From contig NZ_FWZU01000006.1 in NCBI RefSeq assembly GCF_900177375.1, forward strand, positions 62,001-126,000: DNA of 64,000 bases, given 5' to 3'. The notes beneath the pieces are model-generated. The model ran no database searches. It saw nothing but the letters and a program-made list of their open reading frames with translations, and had not been told where the DNA came from. The translations under genes were made by a program, and so were the position numbers. The stretch's first letter is position 1. Every line of letters starts with the position of its first letter. Below are positions 28,443 to 37,676 of the stretch, in pieces. Origin of the DNA: Desulfovibrio gilichinskyi (GTDB lineage: Bacteria > Desulfobacterota > Desulfovibrionia > Desulfovibrionales > Desulfovibrionaceae).

Positions 28443-29192
28443 ATGCCCAAATGGGGAAAATTAAGCTATGCACAAAAAAAGACGGTTTCTACCGTGGGCA
28501 TGCTTATGCAAAAAACTGAAATGGTTCACGACGGAGCTCGCATCGGAGTTGCAGTTTCAGGAGGAGTTGACAGTTTTGTACTGATCAAAACCATGCTTAT
28601 CAGGCAGGCCATTATACCTATAAATATAGAACTGATGGTTCTTCATGTTAACCCCGGTTTTGATCCAGACAGCCACCATCCGCTCACCGACTGGTGTATT
28701 GAAAACGGAGTTCCCTCACATATAGAACTCACAAATTATGGACCGAGCGCTCATGGTCCGGAAAACAGAAGCAAATCGGCCTGTTTTTTTTGCAGCAGAC
28801 TGCGGCGCAAAAGACTGTTTGAGTTATGTGATCAGTACAGCTTAACGCATCTGGCGATTGGGCATACTGCAGATGATCTTGTTACTACATTTCATATGAA
28901 CATGGAACAAAATGGAAGAATTCAAGGCCTTTCAGCGAATGAATCTTTCTTTAAAGGCAAGCTCCATATGATCCGCCCGGCTCTTATGCTCGAAAAAAAA
29001 TTCATTAAAGCGGCAGCCCGTCAATGGGAATTACCCATCTGGAAAAACAACTGCCCATCCAACGATGCAACCAAACGAAGCTATATTTATGAACGTCTCC
29101 AAGAAGAGTGGAATAAGAATCCTGTCACTAGAAACAACACTTTCAACGCCTTAAGGCGTTGGCAACTTGACTTAAACATGAAAAAGCAATAA
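28443..29192 (+). CDS. TtcA-like tRNA 2-thiocytidine synthetase family protein
   Basis: A 249-residue cytoplasmic PP-loop ATPase. The ATP pyrophosphatase loop reads GVAVSGGVDSFVLIKTM. The CxxC pair in SACFFCSRLRRKRLFELC and the following IGHTADDLVTTFHMNM closely follow TtcA, which binds an Fe-S cluster and thiolates C32 of certain tRNAs. A third conserved Cys occurs in WKNNCPSNDATKR. Length is slightly below E. coli TtcA. The paralogues TilS and TtuA have different C-termini, so TtcA-like is the best call. It probably shares a transcript with the M23 peptidase gene 75 bases downstream. Confidence 0.82.
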   Translation: MPKWGKLSYAQKKTVSTVGMLMQKTEMVHDGARIGVAVSGGVDSFVLIKTMLIRQAIIPINIELMVLHVNPGFDPDSHHPLTDWCIENGVPSHIELTNYGPSAHGPENRSKSACFFCSRLRRKRLFELCDQYSLTHLAIGHTADDLVTTFHMNMEQNGRIQGLSANESFFKGKLHMIRPALMLEKKFIKAAARQWELPIWKNNCPSNDATKRSYIYERLQEEWNKNPVTRNNTFNALRRWQLDLNMKKQ

Positions 29193-29266
29193 CAATTCTC
29201 AGAATTCATTACGCCTTTTACTCAGAGATGAATGTAACCTCATAAATAAACAGGCCGACGGAAACA

Positions 29267-30172
29267 ATGCTATTCAAAAAATACCATATTGTTATATTTA
29301 AAAATCCTAGCGACAATGCACGCAAATTCCAAATCAGGGGATGGTTGTTTATATCCATCTTTGCCCTGATAGCCGGACTTATTGGCGGCAACATAATGCT
29401 CTGGAAATACTACGAAAATTATTCAGGACTAGAATCTAATCTTGCTCATGCTGAAAAGGCTGTCCAAGAACAAAAAGCACAGCTTCTATCTCTTTCTCAA
29501 AAGATGATGAATATTTCTCAAGACCTCGACAGAGTCAGAAATTTTGACTCCAAACTACGGGTAATGATCAATTTGGATCAGGAGAATGTTCAAAGCGCAG
29601 CTCCGAAAGGTGGTTCTACTGAACCGGATTTTTCAAATAATTACCTTCCGCTTTACCGACAGGAACTTCTTGTACGTAAAATGCATGATTTTCTGGCCCA
29701 GCTCAGCACTGAGGCAAAACTGGAAGAAGTAAAACAACAGGAAATAATCCACTCCATGCGCTCCAGACAGGATGCGCTCGATTCAACTCCATCTATCTGG
29801 CCCGTTGAAGGCTGGGTAACCTCCCCATTCGGCTGGCGAAGCTCGCCATTTACGGGCAAAAGAGAATATCACAAAGGTTTAGATATTTCCTGCCCTCTCG
29901 GCACACCTATATATGCTCCGGCACAAGGTACAATTTCCTTTGTAGGGCTTAGCGGCGGATATGGACGTTTGATTAAAATAAATCACGGCGCAAATCTTTC
30001 GACAAGATACGGCCACCTGAAAATGGCAACAGTGAAAAAAGGTCAAGTCGTTACACGCGGCGAGCTTATCGGTTATGCAGGCAGTACCGGACGCTCAACC
30101 GGCCCTCACGTTCACTATGAGGTTAGACTTGGCGGAGTTCCAGTCAGCCCGTTGCGTTATATTTTAAATTAA
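29267..30172 (+). CDS. M23 (LytM) family metallopeptidase, membrane-anchored
   Basis: A 301-residue protein with one N-terminal membrane helix (about residues 26-46, WLFISIFALIAGLIGGNIML), a coiled coil (about 50-105) and a C-terminal LytM peptidase. Zinc and catalytic motifs are intact: YHKGLDISCPLGTPIYAP holds the H and D ligands and TGPHVHYEVRLGG the HxH. It would cleave peptidoglycan cross-bridges in the periplasm or regulate amidases. The architecture is that of cell-division or cell-envelope LytM factors. It ends in a clear terminator. Confidence 0.92.
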   Translation: MLFKKYHIVIFKNPSDNARKFQIRGWLFISIFALIAGLIGGNIMLWKYYENYSGLESNLAHAEKAVQEQKAQLLSLSQKMMNISQDLDRVRNFDSKLRVMINLDQENVQSAAPKGGSTEPDFSNNYLPLYRQELLVRKMHDFLAQLSTEAKLEEVKQQEIIHSMRSRQDALDSTPSIWPVEGWVTSPFGWRSSPFTGKREYHKGLDISCPLGTPIYAPAQGTISFVGLSGGYGRLIKINHGANLSTRYGHLKMATVKKGQVVTRGELIGYAGSTGRSTGPHVHYEVRLGGVPVSPLRYILN

Positions 30173-30193
30173 GACTCACTTTTAAGCAGTCTT

Positions 30194-30230
30194 AAGGCCC
30201 GTAAGGAAACTCTCCTGACGGGCCTTTTTA
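30194..30230 (+). terminator. Terminator after the M23 peptidase gene
   Basis: The stem AGGCCCGT (30195-30202) with ACGGGCCT (30218-30225), extended by an inner AGGA/TCCT, runs into five T on the plus strand. Confidence 0.9.
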
Positions 30231-30319
30231 TTGTCTGAAAACAGATAACACCGAGAATAAACCCCCGTCTACTCCCCCTTTGATCTATTTAAAGCTTAAT
30301 GCTAATAAATTTTAAACAA

Positions 30320-30335
30320 TGGGTCTTTTCTTGCA
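30320..30335 (+). promoter_or_regulatory. Putative sigma-54 promoter of the fliR operon
   Basis: TGGGTCTTTTCTTGCA matches the -24/-12 consensus TGGCAC-N5-TTGCA at the essential GG and GC dinucleotides with exactly ten bases between them, and has the full TTGCA. It is 24 bases upstream of fliR, as expected for RpoN control of flagellar export genes. Confidence 0.65.
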
Positions 30336-30358
30336 AAGGATGATAAAAAGAGAACAGC

Positions 30359-31162
30359 ATGAATATTTTTCACTTCAGCCCAAGCGATCTTATGAGCTTC
30401 TACCTTACCTTCTTCAGGGTAAGTATTGTGCTATTTATGCTGCCTTTCTTCGGAGCCAATTCTATTCCCAATATGGTTAAAGCTGCGCTTGCCATAGTTT
30501 TAACAATTGCAATATGGCCTCAAATCTCATTTGATGGATCTCTTATGCCGTCAAATCCATATAATATCGCCATCATGATTTTAGGAGAACTTGTCTTAGG
30601 ACTGACTCTCGGGATTATTATTAATGTCGTTTTTTCTGCGATACAGACAGGAGGGAACTTCATCGGCGTGCATATGGGATTATCGATGGTCAACGTTTTA
30701 GACCCTATGACGGGAGTAAACGAAGCAGTAACTGCCCATTTTTTATATATGTGTTCTATTCTGGTCTTCCTCAGTCTTAACGGTCATTTGTATCTTATTT
30801 CAGGACTGGTCGACAGTTTCAAATATATTCCTCCTGGGCAGATTTTTATTAACGAGACCCTTGTCACTCAAATAATGACCATTTCAAAGGATATATTTAT
30901 CTTAGCCGTAAAGGTGGCTTCACCGATCATCGCCTCAATTTTTGTGGTAGACCTTGCCCTCGCTTTGATCAGTAAGATGGCCCCTCAAATGAACGTGCTG
31001 ATGCTTGGCTTCCCTTTAAAAATCATGGTAGGATTTTACTTCTTAAGTATGGTATTCACAATTTTATCAATATTTATCGGGGACTTTGTGCACACACTTC
31101 CGGCTTACATGCTGAACATCATCAAAGCGGCCAGTCCGCTGGACATTCCTCCTTTAAAATAG
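30359..31162 (+). CDS. fliR: Flagellar export protein FliR
   Basis: A 267-residue inner-membrane component of the flagellar type III export gate, with six or so hydrophobic segments (usual length 255-265). FRVSIVLFMLPFFGANSIPN near the N-terminus, GELVLGLTLGIIINVVFSAIQTGG and DPMTGVNEAVTAHFLY are characteristic. The PQMNVLMLGFPLKIMVGF block near the C-terminus confirms it. It is the first gene of the flagellar cluster and lies six bases before flhB. The putative sigma-54 promoter sits immediately upstream. Confidence 0.95.
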   Translation: MNIFHFSPSDLMSFYLTFFRVSIVLFMLPFFGANSIPNMVKAALAIVLTIAIWPQISFDGSLMPSNPYNIAIMILGELVLGLTLGIIINVVFSAIQTGGNFIGVHMGLSMVNVLDPMTGVNEAVTAHFLYMCSILVFLSLNGHLYLISGLVDSFKYIPPGQIFINETLVTQIMTISKDIFILAVKVASPIIASIFVVDLALALISKMAPQMNVLMLGFPLKIMVGFYFLSMVFTILSIFIGDFVHTLPAYMLNIIKAASPLDIPPLK

Positions 31163-31168
31163 GCCGCC

Positions 31169-32230
31169 ATGCAAGACGATCCAAGTAAAACCGAGAAAGC
31201 GACTCCCAAGCGAGTAGACAAATCAAGGGAAGAAGGCAGTGTCCCCAAGGGACAGGAAATGGGAAAAACAATGACTCTGCTGGCCGGAGTCATTGCGCTT
31301 AAATTCTTGATGGATTTCTACTACAAAGAATTTTATACCCTTTTTCAATGGTTTTTAACCAAGGGCATTTATTTAGAGTTAAATAAAAATTCAGTCTACA
31401 CACTGTTTATGTGGTGTTCTGAAAAACTTGCAATAATTTTACTCCCACTGCTGCTCTCAATTGCATTTGCGGCATATCTAACCCTTAGACTTCAGGTTGG
31501 TAGTTTGTGGTCTACTAAAGTTTTTGAGCCTAAATTCAGCAAAATGTTTAACTTGGTTGCAGGGATAAAAAGACTTCTTTTTGATGTAAAAACATTAGTC
31601 AGACTTGCTAAAAGTCTTTTACTGGCAACAGTTGTTGGAATTGCTCCATATATTGTTATTAAACAGGAACTGCCTAACTTTCTGCCGCTTTTTCACTCCG
31701 ACGCTCACAGACTTGCTACTTTCATGCTTGAAGTCGGATACAAAATGGTCAGCTATACCATGCTCCCAATGATGGTGATTGCCATTGTCGACCTTTTGTA
31801 TACCCGCTGGGACTATCAGGAAAACCTCAAAATGACTAAAGATGAAGTCAAGGACGAGCGCAAGCAGGCTGAAGGTGACCCGCAAGTCAAAATGCAGATG
31901 AAGCAGAAAATGAGAGCAATCCTTCAGCAGAGAATGATGAGTGAGGTTCCTAAGGCTGACGTAGTTATTACCAACCCTACTCACTACGCGATAGCATTGC
32001 GGTACGACGCCCTTCAGGCTCCTGCCCCTTTAGTGCTGGCCAAAGGAATGAACAAGGTAGCTGAAAGAATCAAAGAAATCGCCCGTGAAAACAACGTCCC
32101 TATCCGCGAAAACAAACCTTTGGCACAGGCTTTGTATAAACAGGTTGAGATCGGTGACGTAATTCCGGAAGAACTGTATCAGGCTGTGGCTGCTATTCTC
32201 GCTAAACTTCGAAGGTTCAAGCGTAAATAA
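31169..32230 (+). CDS. flhB: Flagellar export switch protein FlhB
   Basis: A 353-residue export-gate protein that switches substrate class from rod/hook to filament. The N-terminus DPSKTEKATPKRVDKSREEG is standard. Four membrane helices follow, then the cytoplasmic autocleavage motif NPTH in VITNPTHYAIALRYD (about residue 265). The tail IPEELYQAVAAILAKLRRF matches the family. The intact NPTH indicates normal self-cleavage. It lies between fliR and flhA. Confidence 0.96.
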   Translation: MQDDPSKTEKATPKRVDKSREEGSVPKGQEMGKTMTLLAGVIALKFLMDFYYKEFYTLFQWFLTKGIYLELNKNSVYTLFMWCSEKLAIILLPLLLSIAFAAYLTLRLQVGSLWSTKVFEPKFSKMFNLVAGIKRLLFDVKTLVRLAKSLLLATVVGIAPYIVIKQELPNFLPLFHSDAHRLATFMLEVGYKMVSYTMLPMMVIAIVDLLYTRWDYQENLKMTKDEVKDERKQAEGDPQVKMQMKQKMRAILQQRMMSEVPKADVVITNPTHYAIALRYDALQAPAPLVLAKGMNKVAERIKEIARENNVPIRENKPLAQALYKQVEIGDVIPEELYQAVAAILAKLRRFKRK

Positions 32231-32297
32231 AGGGCTAAGCCACCACTTCCACAATTTTCGTCACCTCAATTAAATACCTGAAAGGGGTGTCAAAATC

Positions 32298-34397
32298 ATG
32301 GCCGCATCTAAGTCAAAAGCAGTAAATATAAATTATGAGAGATTTGCCAAACATGGAGATCTTCTCTTAGCGGCAGGCGTAGTAATTATTTTATTCGTCA
32401 TGCTGATTCCGCTTCCCACACTCATAATTGACTTTATGCTGACTGTAAGTATTTCGCTTGGTTTAATCATTCTTATTACATCCATGTTCATGCAATCGCC
32501 CCTAGAGTTTTCAATATTTCCATCACTCCTGCTGGTCACAACTCTGTTGCGACTGGCTCTTAACGTTGCGACAACCAGGGCAATTCTTTTACACGGAGAT
32601 GAAGGTACATCAGCCGCCGGTAACGTTATTCAAAGTTTCGGAGAATTTGTTGTAGGTGGTAACTACATAATCGGTACTGTAATCTTTCTCATTCTTTTTA
32701 TCCTGAACAAGAAAGTTATCGTTGCCGGTACAACGCGTATTGCGGAAGTTGCCGCACGATTCACCTTGGACGCAATGCCCGGTAAACAGATGTCAATTGA
32801 AGCCGACCTTAACTCCGGCCTGATTGATGAAGAAGAAGCTCAGACTCAAAGAACACTGATCCGCAGAGAAGCAGACTTTTACGGAGCCATGGACGGTGCC
32901 GGTAAGTTTGTACAGGGAGATGTTAACGCCAGTATGATGATTACTTTTGTAAACATTATCGGCGGAATTTTAATCGGAGTTCTGCAAAAAGGCATGAACT
33001 GGTCTGACGCAGCGCAGACATACACACTCCTGACAATCGGTGATGGTCTTGTTTCCACAATTCCTTCACTTATCATTTCTACTTCAGCCGGTATCATCGT
33101 TTCCCGCGCAGCAGCTGAAGCCAAGATGGGCGAAGAATTTCTCGGCCAGCTTACTTACCACTCACGCGCTCTTAAACTGGTATCAGCCATACTTGTAATT
33201 TTCGGCATAGTTCCCGGAATGCCGACTGTTCCGTTCCTCACTCTTGCCGGAATAGTTTACGCAATTTCCACACTCAATCGTGACAGCGAAGATGCTAAAG
33301 ATAAGCAGGAAGCAAAGGACAAGAAAGCAAAGGCAGATGTACCCTCTCTGGACAGCCCGGAAGAAGTACAAGCGCTGCTGCCGCTCGATCAGCTGGAACT
33401 GGAAGTCGGATACGGACTCATTCCGCTGGTGGACGAAGAACAGAATGGCAACCTTCTTTCCCGTATACGCTCAATACGCCGTCAATTCGCTCTGGACATG
33501 GGTGTCATTGTTCCGTCACTGCACCTGCGTGACAATCTCCAACTCAAACCCGGAGAATACCGAGTCCTCATTAAAGGCAACGCTGTTGCCTCAGCTGAGA
33601 TTCTTATCGATCATCAGCTTGCTATGGACCCGGGTGATGCCAAGCATAGAATCAAAGGTATTGAAACAGTTGAGCCGGCCTTCAATCTGCCTGCCATCTG
33701 GATTCCTGACAGTCAGAAAGAAGAGGCAATGCTTGCAGGATACACGGTTGTTGACCCTTCAACCGTCATTGCGACTCATCTTACTGAAATTTTCCGCCGC
33801 AACCTTGGAGAATTCCTCGGAAGGCAGGAAACACAGGAACTGCTGGACAACCTTGCTAAGCGTGCGCCTAAAGCCGTTGAAGATCTGGTTCCGAATATTA
33901 TGCCGCTCGGAACTGTTCAGAAAGTTCTACAGAATCTTGTTAAAGAAAACGTTTCAGTTCGCGACATGCTGACAGTTGTTGAAGCTCTTGCTGACTACGG
34001 ACCATCAATTCACGACCCTGGGCAATTAACTGAATACGTCCGCTCTCACATGAGCAGAACGATTATCAAACCTTATCTTGCCAGTGATGGCAGCTTACCT
34101 ATTCTGACCTTTGGTCCGAACGTAGAAGCAACTCTCAACTCGGCGATCAGGACTTCTGAAAATGGAGGTTTCCTTGCTCTTGACCCGGGAGCCGCTCAGC
34201 AGTTAATTCAGTCCGTCAGCGCAGCAGCTGAAAATGTACTGAATACTGACGGTCAACCCGTTGTGCTCTGTGCTCCTCAGATGCGAAGCCATTTAGCACA
34301 ACTGATGGTACGGTTCTTGCCTACAATCCCTATAATATCTCAGGCTGAGATTCCTGCAAGTGTAAGAATCATGTCTGCCGGTACTGTAGAGTTTTAA
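32298..34397 (+). CDS. flhA: Flagellar export gate protein FlhA
   Basis: A 699-residue protein (usual length 690-710). About eight N-terminal membrane helices include PSLLLVTTLLRLALNVATTR. The central FIPEP/FHIPEP-like cytoplasmic loop region contains RIAEVAARFTLDAMPGKQMS and DLNSGLIDEEEAQ, both diagnostic. The C-terminal cytosolic domain binds export chaperones. GAGVGAP-type divergence is not seen, and the gene looks intact. A run of 67 bases separates it from flhB and 13 bases from flhF. Confidence 0.97.
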   Translation: MAASKSKAVNINYERFAKHGDLLLAAGVVIILFVMLIPLPTLIIDFMLTVSISLGLIILITSMFMQSPLEFSIFPSLLLVTTLLRLALNVATTRAILLHGDEGTSAAGNVIQSFGEFVVGGNYIIGTVIFLILFILNKKVIVAGTTRIAEVAARFTLDAMPGKQMSIEADLNSGLIDEEEAQTQRTLIRREADFYGAMDGAGKFVQGDVNASMMITFVNIIGGILIGVLQKGMNWSDAAQTYTLLTIGDGLVSTIPSLIISTSAGIIVSRAAAEAKMGEEFLGQLTYHSRALKLVSAILVIFGIVPGMPTVPFLTLAGIVYAISTLNRDSEDAKDKQEAKDKKAKADVPSLDSPEEVQALLPLDQLELEVGYGLIPLVDEEQNGNLLSRIRSIRRQFALDMGVIVPSLHLRDNLQLKPGEYRVLIKGNAVASAEILIDHQLAMDPGDAKHRIKGIETVEPAFNLPAIWIPDSQKEEAMLAGYTVVDPSTVIATHLTEIFRRNLGEFLGRQETQELLDNLAKRAPKAVEDLVPNIMPLGTVQKVLQNLVKENVSVRDMLTVVEALADYGPSIHDPGQLTEYVRSHMSRTIIKPYLASDGSLPILTFGPNVEATLNSAIRTSENGGFLALDPGAAQQLIQSVSAAAENVLNTDGQPVVLCAPQMRSHLAQLMVRFLPTIPIISQAEIPASVRIMSAGTVEF

Positions 34398-34410
34398 AAA
34401 GGTTGGTAAT

Positions 34411-35499
34411 ATGCGGGTAAAAACATTCAGAGGAAACAGCACAGCATCAGTCTTCGCCGAAATCAAAGCTGAATTCGGTGACAGTGCTGTAATCCTCAGT
34501 AATAAATCAGTTGAGGAAAGTGGACGTAAAATCCACGAAATCATGGTCGGTGTCGAAGGTCAGGAAGCTCCTGTCCGGGCACAGTCCACCAGAGATGACG
34601 TTCTGGGCGATGCTATGAATAATATCCCCGAATGGAATCAGGAATGGAATCAGATTAAAGGCCATATGATGGCTCTTTTAAAGCCTCAAATGAACCTTAA
34701 TCTCCTTGCTCCCCGCCAACGCCTCGCTCTGGAATATCTTGAGCGTGAAGGAGTTGAAGGCAGGGTTATTATGAGTTTGTTTCATGAGCTTAGACAAGAT
34801 CCTTCAAAACAGATTCTGCCCGTTCTCGAAAACATAGCACCTGTCTGCTCTTTTAGCGAAGAGAACTGGCCTCAAAAGATTCATGCATTGGCTGGACCGC
34901 ACGGTGTAGGCAAAACTTCTACAATCATCAGGCTTGCTCTTAAAGAAAAAAAAGATAATCCCGGGGCGCGGATATGCGTAGCGTCAGCGGATCAGGGACA
35001 GGGTAAAGGACGGCTTGTGCTGCGCCACTACGCAGACCTTTCAGGACTTGAATTCAAGGATCTTGTGACAAGAGAGGATTTCGCTGCACTGACAGGTGAA
35101 AGTCATAAATTTGACAAAATTTTTATCGATCTGCCGGGACTTTCCGCAAATTCGGAACTTGAAAGCTGGCTGGCAGTATGCGGATTGACCGGAACCTGCG
35201 ATATAGCAGTTCATTTAGTAATGAACCCATATTTTGCTCCAGCACAATACACTGCATTTTTAAAGAAATACAAATCATCAAAACTAAAAAGTATTATCTG
35301 GACAAAACTTGATGAATCCTGCTCCTACGGCGCACTTATCAACACATCTTATGAAAGCGGATTGCCCGTGTCCCTGCTGTCATATGGATCCGGATTAAGA
35401 AACAGCTTAAAAAGTGCTATAGAAAAAGATTTCTGGAGACTCATCTTCAAGCACCAGCTTCCGGAAAAAGATGAAACTCCATTAGCTAAGGCGGTCTAG
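34411..35499 (+). CDS. flhF: Flagellar SRP-type GTPase FlhF
   Basis: A 362-residue GTPase that sets position and number of polar flagella. The N-terminal basic domain starts MRVKTFRGNSTASVFAEIK, typical of FlhF. The NG domain has its P-loop in LAGPHGVGKTSTIIRLAL, then ICVASADQGQGKGRLVLRHY, and DKIFIDLPGLS at the G3 position. IIWTKLDESCSYGALI carries the specificity motif TKLD. The order flhA-flhF-flhG is the conserved one for polar flagellates. Confidence 0.95.
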   Translation: MRVKTFRGNSTASVFAEIKAEFGDSAVILSNKSVEESGRKIHEIMVGVEGQEAPVRAQSTRDDVLGDAMNNIPEWNQEWNQIKGHMMALLKPQMNLNLLAPRQRLALEYLEREGVEGRVIMSLFHELRQDPSKQILPVLENIAPVCSFSEENWPQKIHALAGPHGVGKTSTIIRLALKEKKDNPGARICVASADQGQGKGRLVLRHYADLSGLEFKDLVTREDFAALTGESHKFDKIFIDLPGLSANSELESWLAVCGLTGTCDIAVHLVMNPYFAPAQYTAFLKKYKSSKLKSIIWTKLDESCSYGALINTSYESGLPVSLLSYGSGLRNSLKSAIEKDFWRLIFKHQLPEKDETPLAKAV

Positions 35500-35610
35500 T
35501 CAGTTAGTTTTGATAAATCAGCCATTTTTGAACAATTTATGGTGCGATACTCGTTGCATAAATTTTGCTACCAACGTAAACAATAGAGATTAAATAAACA
35601 GGTGATGCAA

Positions 35611-36438
35611 ATGAGCTACAATCTTCCCATGGTCTTTTCAGTCACCTCCGGCAAAGGAGGCGTAGGCAAAACAAATATTTCTGTTAATTTGGCCTGCCAT
35701 CTCAGCCGCATGGGCAAGAAAGTTTTATTATTGGATGCCGACTTAGGACTGGCCAATGTAGATGTACTTCTCGGGATAGCTCCTAAGTACAACCTGTTCC
35801 ATCTTTTCCATGAAGGAACCAATATTCGAGAAGTTTTATACAAAACCGAATTCGGCTTTGATATACTTCCTGCCTCCTCAGGGGTCAGCGATATGGTTTC
35901 TCTCTCTACAGGTCAAAAACTGGATCTGCTGGAAGCAATGGACCATCTTGAAGAAGAAATTGACTATCTTATAGTTGACACAGGCGCCGGTATCAATGAG
36001 AACGTATTATACTTTAACCTCGCAGTTCAGGAACGACTTCTGGTTCTGACACCTGAACCGACATCTCTCACTGATGCATATGCACTGATAAAAGTAATGA
36101 AACTTAACCATGGGGTAGACAAATTTAAAATTTTGGTGAACATGGCTCCTGACATGGCAACGGCTAAAGATGTTTTCAAAAAACTTTATATGGCTTGTGA
36201 TCATTTCTTAAGCGGTGTGTCTCTGGAACTTACCGGGGTAATCCCCCGAGACCCTAAAATGCGTGACGCGGTTATCAACCAGACTCCTCTGTGTAAGCTG
36301 CACCCTTCCAGCCCCGCCTGTATTAAAATAGGGGAAGCAGCTAAAAAAATAACAACATGGAAATCAAATTCTGAGCTAGATGGAAATATTAAGTTCTTCT
36401 GGAAAAAACTTCTCTTCCAAGAGCAGTCCGTGGCTTAA
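35611..36438 (+). CDS. flhG: FlhG/FleN, MinD-like ATPase for flagellar number
   Basis: A 275-residue ParA/MinD-type ATPase. The ATG at 35611 is preferred because AGGTGAT precedes it; earlier in-frame GTG and ATG codons overlap that site. The deviant Walker A is TSGKGGVGKTNISVNLA, and LLLDADLGLANVDVLLG and YLIVDTGAGI follow. FlhG works with FlhF to restrict flagellar number, in some bacteria also by restraining the sigma-54 activator. Its last 59 bases overlap the fliA start in another frame. Confidence 0.94.
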   Translation: MSYNLPMVFSVTSGKGGVGKTNISVNLACHLSRMGKKVLLLDADLGLANVDVLLGIAPKYNLFHLFHEGTNIREVLYKTEFGFDILPASSGVSDMVSLSTGQKLDLLEAMDHLEEEIDYLIVDTGAGINENVLYFNLAVQERLLVLTPEPTSLTDAYALIKVMKLNHGVDKFKILVNMAPDMATAKDVFKKLYMACDHFLSGVSLELTGVIPRDPKMRDAVINQTPLCKLHPSSPACIKIGEAAKKITTWKSNSELDGNIKFFWKKLLFQEQSVA

Positions 36439-37171
36439 GCTAGAGTCCGGGGCTACTAGCTGGGAAGATTTTTCATCACCTGATCGTGAGGCGATAGTAC
36501 GGCATTATTCTCCGAAAATACGTATCATCGCACTCAGAATGAAAGCCAAGCTGCCCAAAAACGTGGAACTTGGTGAACTTATCAGTGCCGGAAGTATGGG
36601 ACTCGTAGAATCACTTGGTAAATTTCGTCCTGAACTTAAAATTAAATTTGAAACTTATGCTGAAAGCCGTATAAAAGGTGCCATGCTAGATGACCTCAGA
36701 CGGCTGGACTGGTTCTCCCGCGGGCTAAGGCAGAAAGTTAAAACTATCGAAAACAGCATTAGAGATATTGAACACGAAACAGGTTTAACTCCTACAAGTG
36801 AACAAATTGAAGAAGCTACTGGGTTTTCTGCAAAAGAGGTTCAGCAAGGGCTAGAAGCTCTGCAAACTCAGTTTTGCATAAGCCTCGATGCTTTCAGCGA
36901 CAATATTCCCAGCAATCATGATAATCAGTTTGATAATGAACCTTACAATTCCGCTGTTTTTGAAGAAACAGTGGACAAGGTTGCAAATCTAATTGATAAT
37001 TTGACGCCAAGGGAAAAATTGGTATTATCATTATATTACGGAGAAGAGCTGAATATGAAAGAAACTTCCGACGTAATGGAAATTACTGAAGGCAGAGTTT
37101 CTCAACTTCATTCACAAGCTCTTGCAAAATTAAGAAACATGTTCCAGGAAAAATATAGTACGGAACCTTAA
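36380..37171 (+). CDS. fliA: Flagellar sigma factor FliA (sigma-28)
   Basis: A 263-residue sigma-70-family factor for late flagellar and chemotaxis genes. Region 2 shows LISAGSMGLVESLGKF and FETYAESRIKGAMLDDLRRL, with DWFSRGLRQK. Region 3 follows at about residue 130, and region 4 contains LTPREKLVLSLYYGEELNMKE and VMEITEGRVSQLHSQALAKL. The predicted start lies inside flhG, giving a long N-terminal tail before the core. No anti-sigma gene flgM is in view. cheY begins ten bases later. Confidence 0.94.
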   Translation: MEILSSSGKNFSSKSSPWLKLESGATSWEDFSSPDREAIVRHYSPKIRIIALRMKAKLPKNVELGELISAGSMGLVESLGKFRPELKIKFETYAESRIKGAMLDDLRRLDWFSRGLRQKVKTIENSIRDIEHETGLTPTSEQIEEATGFSAKEVQQGLEALQTQFCISLDAFSDNIPSNHDNQFDNEPYNSAVFEETVDKVANLIDNLTPREKLVLSLYYGEELNMKETSDVMEITEGRVSQLHSQALAKLRNMFQEKYSTEP

Positions 37172-37181
37172 GGAGAAACAA

Positions 37182-37571
37182 ATGGCCATTGATTACTCTA
37201 TGAAAGTTCTTGTTGTTGATGACTTCGCAACCATGCGCCGCATTATCAAAAACATCCTTCGTCAAATCGGTTTTACTAATATAGTAGAAGCTGATGACGG
37301 AACAACTGCATGGGAACTTCTGAATAAAGATGACAGCATTCAGTTCATCGTTTCAGACTGGAATATGCCCCAAATGACCGGGATTGAATTCTTGCGTAAA
37401 GTCAGAGCCAGCGAAGAATTTGCTGATCTGCCCTTCTTGATGGTTACAGCTGAAGCACAGCAGGAAAACATCATTGAAGCAGTTCAGGCAAAGGTTTCCA
37501 ACTATATCGTAAAACCTTTTACTCCTGACACTCTCGGCCAAAAAATTAATAAAATTTTTGAAAAACTATAA
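37182..37571 (+). CDS. cheY: Chemotaxis response regulator CheY
   Basis: A 129-residue single-domain receiver. The acidic pocket is VVDDFATMRR, the phospho-acceptor Asp59 is in IVSDWNMPQMTGIE, and the conserved Thr and Lys occur in LMVTAEA and NYIVKPFTPDT. It closely resembles motor-binding CheY of enteric type rather than a generic regulator. It sits at the end of the flhF-flhG-fliA group and is followed by a terminator, so fliL and later genes may need their own promoter. Confidence 0.95.
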   Translation: MAIDYSMKVLVVDDFATMRRIIKNILRQIGFTNIVEADDGTTAWELLNKDDSIQFIVSDWNMPQMTGIEFLRKVRASEEFADLPFLMVTAEAQQENIIEAVQAKVSNYIVKPFTPDTLGQKINKIFEKL

Positions 37572-37579
37572 AATTAATC

Positions 37580-37603
37580 AGCGGGTATATTATTATACCC
37601 GCT
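37580..37603 (+). terminator. Terminator-like hairpin after cheY
   Basis: A perfect 10-bp stem AGCGGGTATA with TATACCCGCT and a four-base loop. The T-run (37611-37617) is a few bases away, so termination may be partial. Confidence 0.6.
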
Positions 37604-37676
37604 AATAATTATTTTTATAAAATCTAATCGGAAAACTTATTTCTAAGCGCCAAGACTTTAGCAAAGGGTTGCACGC

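Noticed and set aside
33280-33972. 230-codon open frame within flhA in another frame
   Set aside because: It overlaps the well-supported flhA entirely, has a low-complexity, Arg/Ser/Leu-rich composition and matches no family.
35561-35579. sigma-54-like TGG...TTGCA before flhG
   Set aside because: The GG and GC are 13 bases apart rather than 10, so RpoN binding is not expected.
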